A DNA stretch of 64,000 nt from Paenibacillus sp. Root52 (GCF_001426865.1 NZ_LMFO01000001.1:985602-1049601), one strand, 5' to 3'. Shown: positions 1 through 9,232, numbered from the stretch's first letter. A program made the numbers and translations. Notes: generated by a model from the sequence alone, not told the origin.

Positions 1-191
1 AATGTACGAATCACCTGAACGGAATCAACCGTTGTCTTACGCTGAAGGTAATGTCGGATGACGACTCCCTCGTTTTCCAATTCCTCCGCTCGCTTGCCTC
101 TTGCTAACACAGTCACGTCATGCCCCCCTTGAACGAGGACATGCGCTAGATAGCTTCCCTGCACACCCGCACCGTACACGAGTATCTTCAA
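1..191 (-). CDS. Ketopantoate reductase (PanE/ApbA)-like protein, N-terminal fragment
   Basis: The gene runs off the left edge; only about 63 N-terminal residues are visible. They begin with a beta strand followed by the dinucleotide-binding motif GAGVQGSYLA and then VTVLARG, the usual opening of 2-dehydropantoate 2-reductases, which reduce ketopantoate with NADPH on the way to pantothenate and CoA. The start is a TTG at 189-191, with a GAGGGGG ribosome binding site 7 nt upstream (199-205); there is no in-frame ATG. Bacillales often carry several PanE paralogues of unknown substrate, so the reaction is inferred. It is divergent from the TetR gene at 356, which may regulate it. Confidence 0.7.
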   Translation of the reverse strand, partial: MKILVYGAGVQGSYLAHVLVQGGHDVTVLARGKRAEELENEGVVIRHYLQRKTTVDSVQVIRT

Positions 192-317
192 TAGAATTCC
201 CCCTCACATAATTAACAGTTGTTGTATATCTAACACCTGTGTACTACAATCAAGGTATCATTGAGAACGATACACGCGCAATGGCTAATCACATTCGCTT
301 TTGTTGAAAATTGAACA

Positions 318-338
318 TTGAACACTGGATGTGTTCAA
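318..338. promoter_or_regulatory. Perfect palindrome, probable TetR operator
   Basis: TTGAACAC (318-325), TGGAT spacer, GTGTTCAA (331-338): two perfect 8-bp arms. It lies 17 bp upstream of the TetR start and in the divergent intergenic region shared with the PanE-like gene. Position and symmetry fit autoregulation by the TetR protein. This is an inference; no footprint is known to me. Confidence 0.6.
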
Positions 339-355
339 GAAAGAAGGGAAAAACC

Positions 356-907
356 ATGGATCGACGCATTATGCGATCAAGACAAATGATTATGCAAGCG
401 TTTATTGAGCTGTTAGGAGAGCAGGATTTTGAGAAAGTTACGATACAGGGGATTGCGGATCGAGCCAATGTCAACCGGGGAACAGTCTATTTGCATTTTA
501 CGGATAAATACGACTTACTAGAGCAGAGCGTGGATACATATCTGATGATGTTAGCTGACAGTTGTATACCGGAGGAAGGAACCACCACCGAACTGTCCCG
601 GGATCTGTTCATTCGTGCGTTCACGTATCTGAAGGAGCATGCAGCGATCTATAGCGTACTGATTACGAACAAAGGTATTCCCACGTTCAGACACCGTATG
701 ACACAGATGATTAAGGGGAATGTCACTATGGTGGTGAACCATATGAAACTAGAAAGCGATATTCATAGGGATGTACTCGCCCAATTTTTATCCGTTTCCA
801 TTACAGGATTGATTGAGTGGTGGGTGGTCGAATCCATGCCGTATACACCAGAAGAGATGGTCGAACAGATGAATAAGATTCTTGAAGCAAGGCTGCAGCT
901 ATGGTGA
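356..907 (+). CDS. TetR/AcrR family transcriptional regulator
   Basis: A 183-aa one-component regulator. Residues about 1-55 form the TetR helix-turn-helix: RSRQMIMQAFIELL, then the recognition region IADRANVNRGTVYLHF and DKYDLLEQ. The C-terminal part resembles the TetR_C_8 type found in DhaS-like proteins. A TTG at 311 would open the frame earlier, but ATG 356 is preferred because it has an AGAAGGG site about 7 nt upstream and begins directly at the HTH. A perfect palindrome immediately upstream is a likely operator. The ligand is unknown; the divergent PanE-like reductase is the likely target. Confidence 0.85.
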   Translation: MDRRIMRSRQMIMQAFIELLGEQDFEKVTIQGIADRANVNRGTVYLHFTDKYDLLEQSVDTYLMMLADSCIPEEGTTTELSRDLFIRAFTYLKEHAAIYSVLITNKGIPTFRHRMTQMIKGNVTMVVNHMKLESDIHRDVLAQFLSVSITGLIEWWVVESMPYTPEEMVEQMNKILEARLQLW

Positions 908-982
908 AGACTTCCTTATATGCACGATCGTCTAGCCACCAATATCTCTCCTTACTTCTATAACCACTAATTCATGTACAAC

Positions 983-1010
983 AAAAAAAACGCCGATCTT
1001 TGGCAGATGG
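983..1010 (-). terminator. Probable rho-independent terminator of the LysR gene
   Basis: On the minus strand a CCATCT/AGATCGG stem with a one-base bulge is followed by CG and eight T residues. It lies about 165 nt downstream of the LysR stop. Confidence 0.45.
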
Positions 1011-1060
1011 ACGGTTTCAAAAGCAGAGTGAGCTCATTATGTTCGTGTTAAATAAATGAA

Positions 1061-1092
1061 ACAAGTCACTATAGTAGTGACTTGTAATTTTT
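1061..1092 (+). terminator. Perfect hairpin with T-tract (TetR side)
   Basis: ACAAGTCACTA (1061-1071), loop TAG, TAGTGACTTGT (1075-1085), then AATTTTTTT. It is an 11-bp perfect stem between the convergent TetR and LysR genes and could stop transcription from the left; the flank is also A/T rich for the other direction. Confidence 0.65.
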
Positions 1093-1174
1093 TTGTATAC
1101 ATTTTATGGTCACCTTTTGATATCTTCTATCTACGTTTTCCTCTTGTTTTTCTTTGCTTCTCATTTTTACCACT

Positions 1175-2071
1175 TTATATCCCTCGTTTAGACGTTTTAT
1201 CGCTAAAAAGTGAACATGCTGTTTGGATGAAAACATCTGTAGCATTGGATATGTCATTCATGTCTGGCACGGCTATATTAATATCTCTGAACATATTGGG
1301 CTTTAATTCACGTAATATTACTTGTTCCGGTAGAGATGAGAGCGCTCCTCGAGTTGTAATAATAATCCCTAAATCTTCTTTGACCATACTGAGTGCTGTA
1401 TCGAGATGATCAACTACAAACCGTACTTTAGGTTTCATTTTAAACTCATTAAATATCGCATGTACTGGTGCCTCATATCCACCTCTTCCAAGAATTAAAT
1501 TCTCACCTTCCAATTCAGGAATCTGTATGAATTCGTTCTGAACTAAAGGGTGGTTTGAATGAATAACTACAATGAACTCATCCTGCACTAATGGAATAAT
1601 ATCAAAGTCATGGTCTGGAGATATCGTTATTCCTACATCAACAGATCTAGTTCGTAACCATTCTTTAACTTGATCCACACTGCCTTCCGAAAGCTTGATT
1701 TCAAGACCTGGATGCTTTTCTTCCATTGTGCGTATAATTTTGGGGATAAACCTTGTACATGCTGTAGGGTAAGCTCCTATATGAACTTTTCCAATTTCTA
1801 ACCCTTTCTCGGCTGCAACTAATTCATCCACTTTTTGCAATTCACCCAGGACATTTCTAAAAAGAATTAATATACGTTCTCCCACATCAGTAAAAACCAC
1901 TCCCTTTCTCTTGTTTCTCACAATCAACTTTGTACCTAATTCGGATTCAACAGCTGCCACAATGCGACTTACTGCTGGTTGCGTCATATGCAATTCTTCG
2001 CCTGCTTTTGTAAAACTCCCTGTTTCCGATATCTTAACTAAGAGTTGAATTTGAGTCTCATTCCATACCAT
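1175..2071 (-). CDS. LysR family transcriptional regulator
   Basis: A 298-aa protein of normal LysR length. The N-terminal winged HTH is clear: ETGSFTKAGEELHMTQPAVSR (residues about 16-36) followed by ESELGTKLIVR. Residues about 90-290 form the periplasmic-binding-like effector domain. The ATG at 2071 has a GGAG site 9 nt upstream. It is transcribed away from the MFS transporter at 2176, the usual layout in which a LysR protein controls its divergent neighbour from the shared 104-bp region. The effector is unknown; the CynX/NimT type of the neighbour hints at a small organic anion or similar compound. Confidence 0.9.
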   Translation of the reverse strand: MVWNETQIQLLVKISETGSFTKAGEELHMTQPAVSRIVAAVESELGTKLIVRNKRKGVVFTDVGERILILFRNVLGELQKVDELVAAEKGLEIGKVHIGAYPTACTRFIPKIIRTMEEKHPGLEIKLSEGSVDQVKEWLRTRSVDVGITISPDHDFDIIPLVQDEFIVVIHSNHPLVQNEFIQIPELEGENLILGRGGYEAPVHAIFNEFKMKPKVRFVVDHLDTALSMVKEDLGIIITTRGALSSLPEQVILRELKPNMFRDINIAVPDMNDISNATDVFIQTACSLFSDKTSKRGI

Positions 2072-2175
2072 TTATGATATCTCCTTCATAACAAATATGC
2101 ATTTTATAATATGTAAAATTCAATGTAACATAAAAGAAAATATTTCATCAAGAATTCACAGGAGGTATTTCGTGC

Positions 2176-3348
2176 ATGGCAACTCGTTACAAGTTATTCT
2201 TTTTCGCACTCATACTAGCTTCTTTCAATCTTAGACCTGGGATCACTTCAATCAGCCCAGTCTTACACGGTATAACCGATGACTTAGGCATGAGTTCAAC
2301 TTCAGCCAGTTTACTGACTTCAATCCCTTTATTATGTATTGGGTTGTGCTCATTATTTGCTGGGCGCTTAGCCAACCGTTATCAATCTGAAAAGATTATT
2401 GCGATCTTCATTGCTTGCATTGGTATTGCAACATTTCTAAGGTTCTTTACGAATTCTCCCATATATCTATTAATTACCGCTTTATTCATTGGTGCAGGGA
2501 TCGGTATTGTAAGTCCATTAATGTCTGGATTTATCAAAAGTTACTTTCCAGATAAAGTGCCGCTTATGATCAGTATGTATTCTACATCAATGGTCGTTGG
2601 TGCATCGATTGCAATAGGGCTAACAACACCTATACAACATTGGTATAATGATTCGTGGAAAATCGGACTAGGCTTCTGGTCTATATTTGCACTCATGGCT
2701 GTCCCGCTTTGGTTTAGGGTTATCAGGCATCCCCATACGCTCAAATATAAAACAGCTCAGCAAAACAGAGCTTCCTTACCAATAAAAAATAAACAAGCGT
2801 GGTTATTAACCTCTTTTGTCGGAATTGTCATTCTTTTGTTCTATTGTTTTGCAGCTTGGCTTCCAGCAATTGTAGAAGATAAGGGATATGCTTCATCATA
2901 TGCCGGTCTTACAGGTACCATTTCGATGATTGCACAGTTGCCAGCTACGCTGTTGTTACCTCTTCTCTTAAGAGCCGTTCCGAGTCGAAGATTCTGGATT
3001 ACATTTTTCACACTTAGTGAAATTATAGGTTTAGCTCTTCTGAGTTTTACAAATATTACACCTGTTGTAGCAAGTATTTGTTTAGGAATTGGTGCCGGTG
3101 GTCTTGTTTCATTAACCTTATTATTACCCATTGATAAAACAAACTCCCCCATTGAGGCAAGTACGTGGTCAGCCATGACACAAGCCATTGGGTATATGAT
3201 AGGTGCAGTTGGTCCTTTTATCATTGGATTACTATATGACTACACAGGCAGCTTCCTCCCCACGATGTATTTGTTAATTGGTATTGGATTCATTGTGATA
3301 TTCTTAGGTTGGAAACTTACCGAACCATCTTCTAAAAATGTAGGATAA
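2176..3348 (+). CDS. MFS transporter of the CynX/NimT (YycB-like) family
   Basis: A 390-aa membrane protein with about 12 hydrophobic segments. The first segment contains LASFNLRPGITSISPVL, the characteristic opening of CynX/NimT exporters such as cyanate and 2-nitroimidazole transporters and Bacillus YycB. The LFAGRLANRY loop between TM2 and TM3 is the MFS motif A region. ATG 2176 has GGAGG 10 nt upstream. The substrate cannot be read from sequence. It probably forms a functional pair with the divergent LysR regulator. An imperfect hairpin with T-runs lies downstream at about 3408-3457. Confidence 0.85.
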   Translation: MATRYKLFFFALILASFNLRPGITSISPVLHGITDDLGMSSTSASLLTSIPLLCIGLCSLFAGRLANRYQSEKIIAIFIACIGIATFLRFFTNSPIYLLITALFIGAGIGIVSPLMSGFIKSYFPDKVPLMISMYSTSMVVGASIAIGLTTPIQHWYNDSWKIGLGFWSIFALMAVPLWFRVIRHPHTLKYKTAQQNRASLPIKNKQAWLLTSFVGIVILLFYCFAAWLPAIVEDKGYASSYAGLTGTISMIAQLPATLLLPLLLRAVPSRRFWITFFTLSEIIGLALLSFTNITPVVASICLGIGAGGLVSLTLLLPIDKTNSPIEASTWSAMTQAIGYMIGAVGPFIIGLLYDYTGSFLPTMYLLIGIGFIVIFLGWKLTEPSSKNVG

Positions 3349-3407
3349 AATCATTGAAATCGTAAAATAGCTACTCCTTTTAAGTTTCGGCTATATGGAA
3401 CACCAAA

Positions 3408-3457
3408 CGAATAAAGCAGCTGATCACATAGATCGACTGTTTTTTATTCGTTTTTTA
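3408..3457 (+). terminator. Rho-independent terminator of the CynX-like gene
   Basis: CGAATAAAGCAG..GATC, loop ACATA, GATC..CTG and TTTATTCG pair as a long stem with a small internal loop, followed by further T-rich sequence (TTTTTTATTC). Confidence 0.6.
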
Positions 3458-3587
3458 TTCTAACCGCAATAACGTTTCCCATAACCTCATATATTAATCT
3501 GCGTCGAATCCATCACAAATTGGAGTGGGTGCTATATTACAGACGCTGATGTAAACTAGAACTATGTAAAACAATGAGAGGTGAGTT

Positions 3588-4223
3588 ATGGACGAGACAA
3601 TTGATCAGCTTCAGTATGATGAAAAACACTATTGTTGGGAAGGCACGATAGAGGTTCAAGCTTCAAAAGATTTATTTCAAACAGATCTGTATACCCTGAA
3701 TACGTTTATTGATGAAGCAGAACAGCCTTTATGTATAACCGCTCTAAACAGTATCGATTATGTAAAAGAACATTTTGAGGAAATATATCATATCTTTTTG
3801 GAAAGTATGCTCGCATGGCAAAATAGCAATAAAATGGCTTATGAAGTCTATGATGAGGAAACACATAACTTTGATCCTATCCATTTCAGTCATAAAGAAG
3901 AAATTCATAACTACTTAGGTTCTCCGCTCCTTCAGATTCATCCTAGTTATATCAAAGACCAATTTTCATACTATTCCGTCAACTTTTTTAATCAAAATAG
4001 GCTTTCGATTGAGCATGGATTTAGCGCACTTTTTCATAAGAAAGAGTTAATTGATCTCATACCTTTCGATGCTGAGACTGGTTTACAAAATCTTATAGAT
4101 CTGGAGCCAGACTGTACGCGTTGGCAGCCAAACTTCTGGATGTTGAAGCTGGAGCGCTCCGAACTTTTGTACAACGATCCCCCTACCTTTAAGAACGTTT
4201 GGCTGAACGGAACATCTACATAA
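3588..4223 (+). CDS. Uncharacterised 211-aa protein (immunity-protein-like)
   Basis: I do not recognise this family with confidence. The protein is acidic, has no signal peptide or membrane segment, and starts with QYDEKHYCWEGTIEV, a layout reminiscent of DUF6985/DUF2004-type proteins often annotated as immunity-like in Firmicutes. The middle is helical (EHFEEIYHIFLESMLAWQN) and a second half follows with beta-rich stretches. The ATG at 3588 has a GAGAGGTGA site. It stands alone; no toxin gene is adjacent. Directly downstream lies the remnant of an MFS gene on the other strand, so the locus has been rearranged. Confidence 0.7.
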   Translation: MDETIDQLQYDEKHYCWEGTIEVQASKDLFQTDLYTLNTFIDEAEQPLCITALNSIDYVKEHFEEIYHIFLESMLAWQNSNKMAYEVYDEETHNFDPIHFSHKEEIHNYLGSPLLQIHPSYIKDQFSYYSVNFFNQNRLSIEHGFSALFHKKELIDLIPFDAETGLQNLIDLEPDCTRWQPNFWMLKLERSELLYNDPPTFKNVWLNGTST

Positions 4224-4225
4224 AA

Positions 4226-4304
4226 CCAACCCAACCAGTGTGTAGATAGATGAATCCTAATAACCGTGCCACCAATGTACGTCCCCAGTGCACGCCGATA
4301 CGCC
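4226..4304 (-). pseudogene. Relic of an MFS transporter C-terminus
   Basis: Read on the minus strand, this stretch encodes ALGTYIGGTVI followed by a tryptophan-glycine segment. It aligns with ALGTYIGGMVI..TGW near the C-terminus of the intact MFS transporter at 14716-15879. The nucleotide match (ccaaccca..gtgtgt..gccacc.atgta.gt.cc.ag) is collinear over about 75 bases. There is no open frame on either side and no start, so it is a decayed fragment, perhaps from an old duplication or recombination. Flanking bases 4305-4470 show no gene. Confidence 0.6.
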
Positions 4305-4469
4305 TTAAATAGACGGGAAGCTGATGATCGTCGGAAGAGGATTCCTACCTTGATACTGGTACAGCTATTCTAATTGCATATCGATTAACGGCATAAAATC
4401 TCTCCTTTTGATAACGTATTAGTCTACACATTCATCTGATCACGATTTCATCGATTCCTCCTAAAACCG

Positions 4470-4509
4470 CAATACAAATGAAACTCCGGAACTGGTTGTC
4501 CCGGAGTTC
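4470..4509 (-). terminator. Terminator of the DUF5107/TPR gene
   Basis: AACTCCGG (4482-4489) and CCGGAGTT (4501-4508) form a perfect 8-bp stem. On the minus strand it is followed by TCATTTGTATT, a weak T-tract. Confidence 0.55.
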
Positions 4510-4575
4510 ACTCCTTTTAACGATTCTAGCTACAATAGCTTTCAGTCACGTTGTGCTGCCTTGAACATTAATGCT

Positions 4576-7500
4576 TTAGCATAATTCCAAGTGAATTCTG
4601 GCTCCCTGGTGGTTAGGTTCCAACTGTATCGCTTCATTGAATCGTTTTTTGGCCTCTTCTTTTTTACCGAGACCCAGTAATCCAAGACCAAGCATGAACA
4701 GGCAGTGGGTTTGATTACGCTTGTTCAGATCGTCTTCAAATACCAGAAAATCAGGTAACGATACGGCAAAGTAATCAATTTTAACATCATCAAACAGATG
4801 TCTTTCTGCATAATCAATCAGCTTGTTGAAGCGACGCTTTGCTTCTTTTGAATTGTTCAGTTGATCCCACGCTAGCCCTTGATAGAATATCATCTCTGGC
4901 GGCTGATCATTATAATACATCGCACTAGCAGGTTCTTCTAACCCCTCTGAGGCAAGTTTCCAATGGACGATGGCCTCTTCTTGCTTGCCAAGTCCCTGAT
5001 AGGCGAGACCCAGTTCATAGTGCACATTGTTTTCTTGTGCGCCTTCGAGCTTCCCTTCACCAAGGTTCTCAGGATAATGGAATGCCCGCTGTAGAAGTGA
5101 AATAGCATCTTGATACGATTCTCGTTTGTTCTCCTGCTTCGCAAGCTCAACTAGCGCAAGCGTATATTGTCCTGTTGTTTTCCCTTCTCCCCCTTCCCAA
5201 GGATGGAAACGTCGACCTAACAACAATGACAAGGCTTCATTATAGTTGCCCAAAGTATTCAGCAACGTAATATATTCGAGATAAAGGTCGTCACGATGTT
5301 CGACAAGATGCATATGTTTCTGAAGTTTCGTCAACCGTTCCTGTGCAGAAACGCCAGTCTTTTTATATAACTGATCTAGCTCATAAAAAACGCGGGCATC
5401 TTGTTGATCACATTCAAATGCTTGGTTAAGCGATTTCAATGAAGCATCTGCATCATTTTGTTTATTGTAATAAGCCAACGCAAGATTGCGGTGTGCTGTT
5501 GCGAATGTACTGTCAAGACGAATAGAGATTTCCCAATGATGAATGGCGTCTTCTGCTCGTTTTTTATCATAATAAAGGTTTGCTAGATAATAATGCGCTT
5601 TACTATCTGATGGATTTTGGTTAACCGTATGCAGCAATACGCTCAGATCGAACAGGCTATTCGGGAAACAATAATCCGGAGCAGCCTTCTCTCCAAGGTT
5701 ACGTACTTGCCCTGCTTTATCGCTCTGTCCCAACTTGTCATAGACATAAGCCAGTGTGTAATGAACCATTGGATATGTCGATCCACCCTGTAACGAGCGT
5801 ATTTCTTCTAACACATGAGCTGCTTCCTCGAAAAAGCCACTTCCTGCATAATCCCAAGCCAGATTCAAGAAGTTATGTGCATCATCTCGCATGAACTGGT
5901 GTAGCTCAGTTTGTACGGCATGAGCCTCCTCGCTTTTAGCTTTTGCTTCAAGATTCATGAATTTTTCGTATCTCGCGCCGAAATCTGCAATGTCCATCGT
6001 TAGCGTTTCATCGGCAAAAGCAATGGCCTCTTCGTGACGGCCTAATTTGCGAAGCAGTGCCGTTTTCACCAATCTTGATTTGTAGTTTCTAGCATTACGA
6101 ACCAGTGAACGTTCTACCAGATCTAGCGCTTCCAGATATGCTCCCCGCTCGGATGCAATCTGGCTTAATGCATAGTAACCACTATCCTGATAAGCCGAAG
6201 ACCACACTGCCTTATAAAATGCCTTGAAGGCTTCTTCATTTCGTTCTTGAAGTCGAAGCGTTAAGCCAAGTTGGTAGTAAGCTTCACTATCGTATGGATT
6301 AGGGTTGCGCCAGGTCAATGATTGGATAGCCGTACGGAAATGGGTTTCCGCCTCTTCCAGTTCTCCTCTTCGAAGCAACAGCGTACCATAAGCGACATTC
6401 AGACGGATGTCAGTACGATCTCTTCTTAAGCCTTCCTGATAGTAGTCTTCCGGTTCGAAGGTAGCATGTCGATATTGCTCCAAATGAAGTCCGGCAAGAT
6501 ACAATTGTTCTGTGCTTTTCAGTTCTTCTGGAAGAGGCAACGGCTTCGCGGCATCTGGAATCTGTTCAATGGATGGCTTGGCTGGTCTATAGCTGATGAG
6601 TAAGTTCTGTTCAGAATCCCTCACCGTTAAAGTTAAGTCATGCGGTTGATCTCCTTCATCCAACGTAATCACCGTTTTATAAGTCGACGTTGGAGAAAGG
6701 GTTACACTCTCCGTTACATACGTACGCTTATGCCCTTTTAATTCGACTGTTGCGCCTTCAAATACAGATGTTGCATAGGCCATGACTGTCGCAACTCGCA
6801 GCGCTTCATTCACTTCCAAATTTACTGCAGCATCGATGGAAGCGTTCTTAACAACTCCGATATTTTTGTAAGGCATGAAATACTGGGTAAACGACTTTTC
6901 TTCATACGGCTGGAGCCATGTAAAATCAGGTTGGTTGTCGGTGAATACACCAGTCATCAACTCAATGTAAGGTCCATCTTCATCCGTTAAACTTCGATCC
7001 CAAGCTTGACCGAATTCGCCATTCCCCCATGTCCATTGCTTCTTACCTGGTGAAACATGATGATTGGCTACATGCAGCAGTCCTGCCTGGACGCTATGGT
7101 CATAACCTCCCACAAAATTATAGTCAGACTTGTACGCCATGTATGAAGTAGGAACCGGTATATTTTTGTATCTAGAGATATCGACACCCTCAGAATAATC
7201 CATTTTGTAATACGTACCTGTAGCAATAGGGAATTTCGACACATCTCGTTTTCCGTGATCAAATACAGCTGTCACATCTGGAGGAAATACCGTTTGAGTA
7301 TGGTCATTCACTGCTACGGCAGGATTTGCCCACCATAAGAACGTTTGCGGTTCAGACGTACGATTGTACATCTGTGCAGTAATTTCGATATAGGCTTTGC
7401 CTGGATGCAATGTGAAGCCTGTCGTCACTTTGGTACCGTACATTCGATCGATCTCACTAACCCACACCGTAGCGCTACCATCTTGGTTCTCCGTAACCGT

Positions 7501-7929
7501 GTGTTGTACAGCTCCAAATGTATTAGGTCGGTGATGCTGCGGCCAGTTAAACTCGATGCCTCCTGAAATCCATGGCCCAGCAAGTCCAACAAGTGCCGGT
7601 TTAATGACACGATTATAGTAAACGAAATCATAATTGTTTGTTTTATCTAATGCACGGTAGATTCGACCGCCAATTTCCGGCATGATCTCGATTCGAACAT
7701 ATTCATTTTCGAGAATAGCCATTGAATAGGTTTGAGATACTTTTTCATCCAGGATCTTATCAATAACCGGAAGTGGGTATACTCGTCCAGAGCTACCCTG
7801 GTATACTCGCTTCTCCAGAAACATGGGATTTTTGTCGGGTTTACCCGTTCCGTAGGTAGGGATTTCAACTTTTTCCTCCCAAACACGAACCTGATTAGAT
7901 ACAGCCGATGATGAATCATTTGTACTCAT
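4576..7929 (-). CDS. DUF5107 domain protein with long TPR array
   Basis: A 1117-aa cytoplasmic protein without signal peptide. Residues about 1-470 are a DUF5107 domain with a galactose-mutarotase/glycoside-hydrolase-like beta fold: MPEIGGRIYRALDK, GGIEFNWPQHHRP and TFLWWANPAV are the recognisable blocks. From about 490 to the end there are a dozen or more tetratricopeptide repeats, for example AYYQLGLTLRLQERNEEAFKAF and a last one ending at EPNHQGARIHL. DUF5107 proteins sit in many sugar-utilisation clusters, but I know of no assigned reaction. ATG 7929 has an AAGGAGGATC site. It lies downstream of an AraC regulator on the same strand and faces away from the GH2/ABC operon, so a role in the same glycoside pathway is inferred. 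Confidence 0.85.
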   Translation of the reverse strand: MSTNDSSSAVSNQVRVWEEKVEIPTYGTGKPDKNPMFLEKRVYQGSSGRVYPLPVIDKILDEKVSQTYSMAILENEYVRIEIMPEIGGRIYRALDKTNNYDFVYYNRVIKPALVGLAGPWISGGIEFNWPQHHRPNTFGAVQHTVTENQDGSATVWVSEIDRMYGTKVTTGFTLHPGKAYIEITAQMYNRTSEPQTFLWWANPAVAVNDHTQTVFPPDVTAVFDHGKRDVSKFPIATGTYYKMDYSEGVDISRYKNIPVPTSYMAYKSDYNFVGGYDHSVQAGLLHVANHHVSPGKKQWTWGNGEFGQAWDRSLTDEDGPYIELMTGVFTDNQPDFTWLQPYEEKSFTQYFMPYKNIGVVKNASIDAAVNLEVNEALRVATVMAYATSVFEGATVELKGHKRTYVTESVTLSPTSTYKTVITLDEGDQPHDLTLTVRDSEQNLLISYRPAKPSIEQIPDAAKPLPLPEELKSTEQLYLAGLHLEQYRHATFEPEDYYQEGLRRDRTDIRLNVAYGTLLLRRGELEEAETHFRTAIQSLTWRNPNPYDSEAYYQLGLTLRLQERNEEAFKAFYKAVWSSAYQDSGYYALSQIASERGAYLEALDLVERSLVRNARNYKSRLVKTALLRKLGRHEEAIAFADETLTMDIADFGARYEKFMNLEAKAKSEEAHAVQTELHQFMRDDAHNFLNLAWDYAGSGFFEEAAHVLEEIRSLQGGSTYPMVHYTLAYVYDKLGQSDKAGQVRNLGEKAAPDYCFPNSLFDLSVLLHTVNQNPSDSKAHYYLANLYYDKKRAEDAIHHWEISIRLDSTFATAHRNLALAYYNKQNDADASLKSLNQAFECDQQDARVFYELDQLYKKTGVSAQERLTKLQKHMHLVEHRDDLYLEYITLLNTLGNYNEALSLLLGRRFHPWEGGEGKTTGQYTLALVELAKQENKRESYQDAISLLQRAFHYPENLGEGKLEGAQENNVHYELGLAYQGLGKQEEAIVHWKLASEGLEEPASAMYYNDQPPEMIFYQGLAWDQLNNSKEAKRRFNKLIDYAERHLFDDVKIDYFAVSLPDFLVFEDDLNKRNQTHCLFMLGLGLLGLGKKEEAKKRFNEAIQLEPNHQGARIHLELC

Positions 7930-8245
7930 ATGTGATCCTCCTTACTATTTATAGCTTTAATTTAATGCTATATTAGCCTATAAACAATTAACGAAAGTCG
8001 GTAGTTAATGGACTATATTCTTGTATGTAATTTTGGAAGAGCCCCAATTAATAAAGGATTATATGAATACATTCAAAATATTCTTTATAAAAAATAACAA
8101 GCCAATTTCGTGAGTAAAACCTAGCGCTTGTCCCGCTCATATCCTCCATCTGCTGCACTCTCGGAAATCTGCCGATGTGTACCTATTAGAGGCTGAGCCG
8201 CATACTCAGCCATAAAAATTTCCTCAGATTCTTCGTCGTTCAACC
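7930..8245. other. Intergenic region upstream of DUF5107 gene
   Basis: No gene is seen in these 316 bases. On the minus strand a possible promoter (TTGTTT, 17 bp, TAAATT) lies about 20-50 bp upstream of the DUF5107 ribosome binding site. A short hairpin GGCTGAG/CTCAGCC (8191-8211) follows the AraC gene but lacks a clear T-tract. Confidence 0.4.
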
Positions 8246-9082
8246 TTAGTTTTCATGCACGCTTCGGTATTCGGTAGGAGACAACCCGTTGCGTTTCTTG
8301 AACGTTTTACTAAACTGGTAGACGTCCGAATAGCCGCATGCTCTAGCGATATCGGAGATGGAATCACTGGTGAACCGGAGCCGGCGAACTGCATGCTCAT
8401 TACGAAGCTGATTCAGATACTCCTTGGGGCTGCACCCGTACCGGGCTGCAAAAGTTCTCCGTAAATAAACAGGTGAGAATCCCGTCTGCTCAGCCAATTC
8501 GGTGATCCGTAACTCGGTAGCAAATTCTGTATCTAACTTCCCTTTGAAATCTCGTAGTGCCTCTATTATTCCGTCCTCATCACTGTGCCTTCCTCCTGCT
8601 TCAGCGGCTTCATGGATCTCTTGTATCAATCGATACCAGACTGACTTTACTCTAGCCTCTCGCACCAGATCTCCAGGCACCCATTCCCTCTCTGCTTCCC
8701 GGAATTGTTCCCCTATCCTGCTCGTACGCTCACTTTGCAGAGGCATCAGAAATGGAAGCCTCAACCGCTCAATCGGCGTAGGTTTATCCCATTCATTTTC
8801 ATTTTTAATAAGCGAGGCACAATCGAACAGAATCATTGTCATACGAAGTGGATGTGCATCAGACGATTTCATGTATAGAGGCAAGCCCGGCCATAGGTAT
8901 ACTAATGTTCCTCCGCCAACCTCGATATCTCTCTCCTCACAACGAAACGTTCCCTTCCCACTGTAAATGTAATAAAAGGTATGCCCCGTTACCGTCTGCC
9001 TAATATCTTCCCATCCTGGCAGTGGTGGCTTGGCAAGTACCCAATGGATGTGCACTACCATATTTCCCAAAGCATAGTCCAT
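8246..9082 (-). CDS. AraC family regulator with N-terminal cupin sensor
   Basis: A 278-aa regulator. The N-terminal part (about 1-150) is a cupin sugar-sensing domain: GHTFYYIYSGKGTFRC and GGGTLVYLWPGLPLYM. The C-terminal 100 residues carry two HTH motifs: ITELAEQTGFSPVYLRRTF and ISDIARACGYSDVYQFSKTFKKRNGLSPTEYR, the AraC signature. ATG 9082 follows AAAGGGGGATTATGAT. It is divergent from the GH2-ABC operon and probably activates it in response to an imported glycoside; the DUF5107 gene downstream on the same strand may also be under its control. Confidence 0.9.
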   Translation of the reverse strand: MDYALGNMVVHIHWVLAKPPLPGWEDIRQTVTGHTFYYIYSGKGTFRCEERDIEVGGGTLVYLWPGLPLYMKSSDAHPLRMTMILFDCASLIKNENEWDKPTPIERLRLPFLMPLQSERTSRIGEQFREAEREWVPGDLVREARVKSVWYRLIQEIHEAAEAGGRHSDEDGIIEALRDFKGKLDTEFATELRITELAEQTGFSPVYLRRTFAARYGCSPKEYLNQLRNEHAVRRLRFTSDSISDIARACGYSDVYQFSKTFKKRNGLSPTEYRSVHEN

Positions 9083-9144
9083 ATCATAATCCCCCTTTCT
9101 ATAATAGTATCATTTTTGACAAATGATGAAGATTGTTTTTACCA

Positions 9145-9174
9145 TTGTCGCTACCTTGGTTCGAATGCTACACT
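9145..9174 (+). promoter_or_regulatory. Probable promoter of the GH2/ABC operon
   Basis: TTGTCG (9145-9150), an 18-bp spacer and TGCTACACT with TACACT at 9169-9174, that is, an extended -10. It lies about 58 bp before the GH2 start, in the AraC/GH2 divergent region. Confidence 0.45.
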
Positions 9175-9232
9175 CCCAACATACAGACCATCCAAGATGT
9201 TCTATTGCAAAAATATAATGGAGATGATGATT

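Larger units (their letters stand above)
4224..4575. other. Gene-free interval between two convergent genes
   Basis: This 352-base stretch holds the MFS relic (4226-4304), a featureless A/T-rich part with no ribosome binding site or open frame, and the terminator of the DUF5107 gene near 4482-4508. Confidence 0.6.

Noticed and set aside
1061..1085. Riboswitch or attenuator before a plus-strand frame at 1056
   Set aside because: The frame lies antisense to the LysR gene; the hairpin is better explained as a terminator between convergent genes.
8981..9232. N-terminal extension of the GH2 enzyme
   Set aside because: The extra 84 codons overlap the divergent AraC gene and its promoter region, and GH2 homology begins at 9233.
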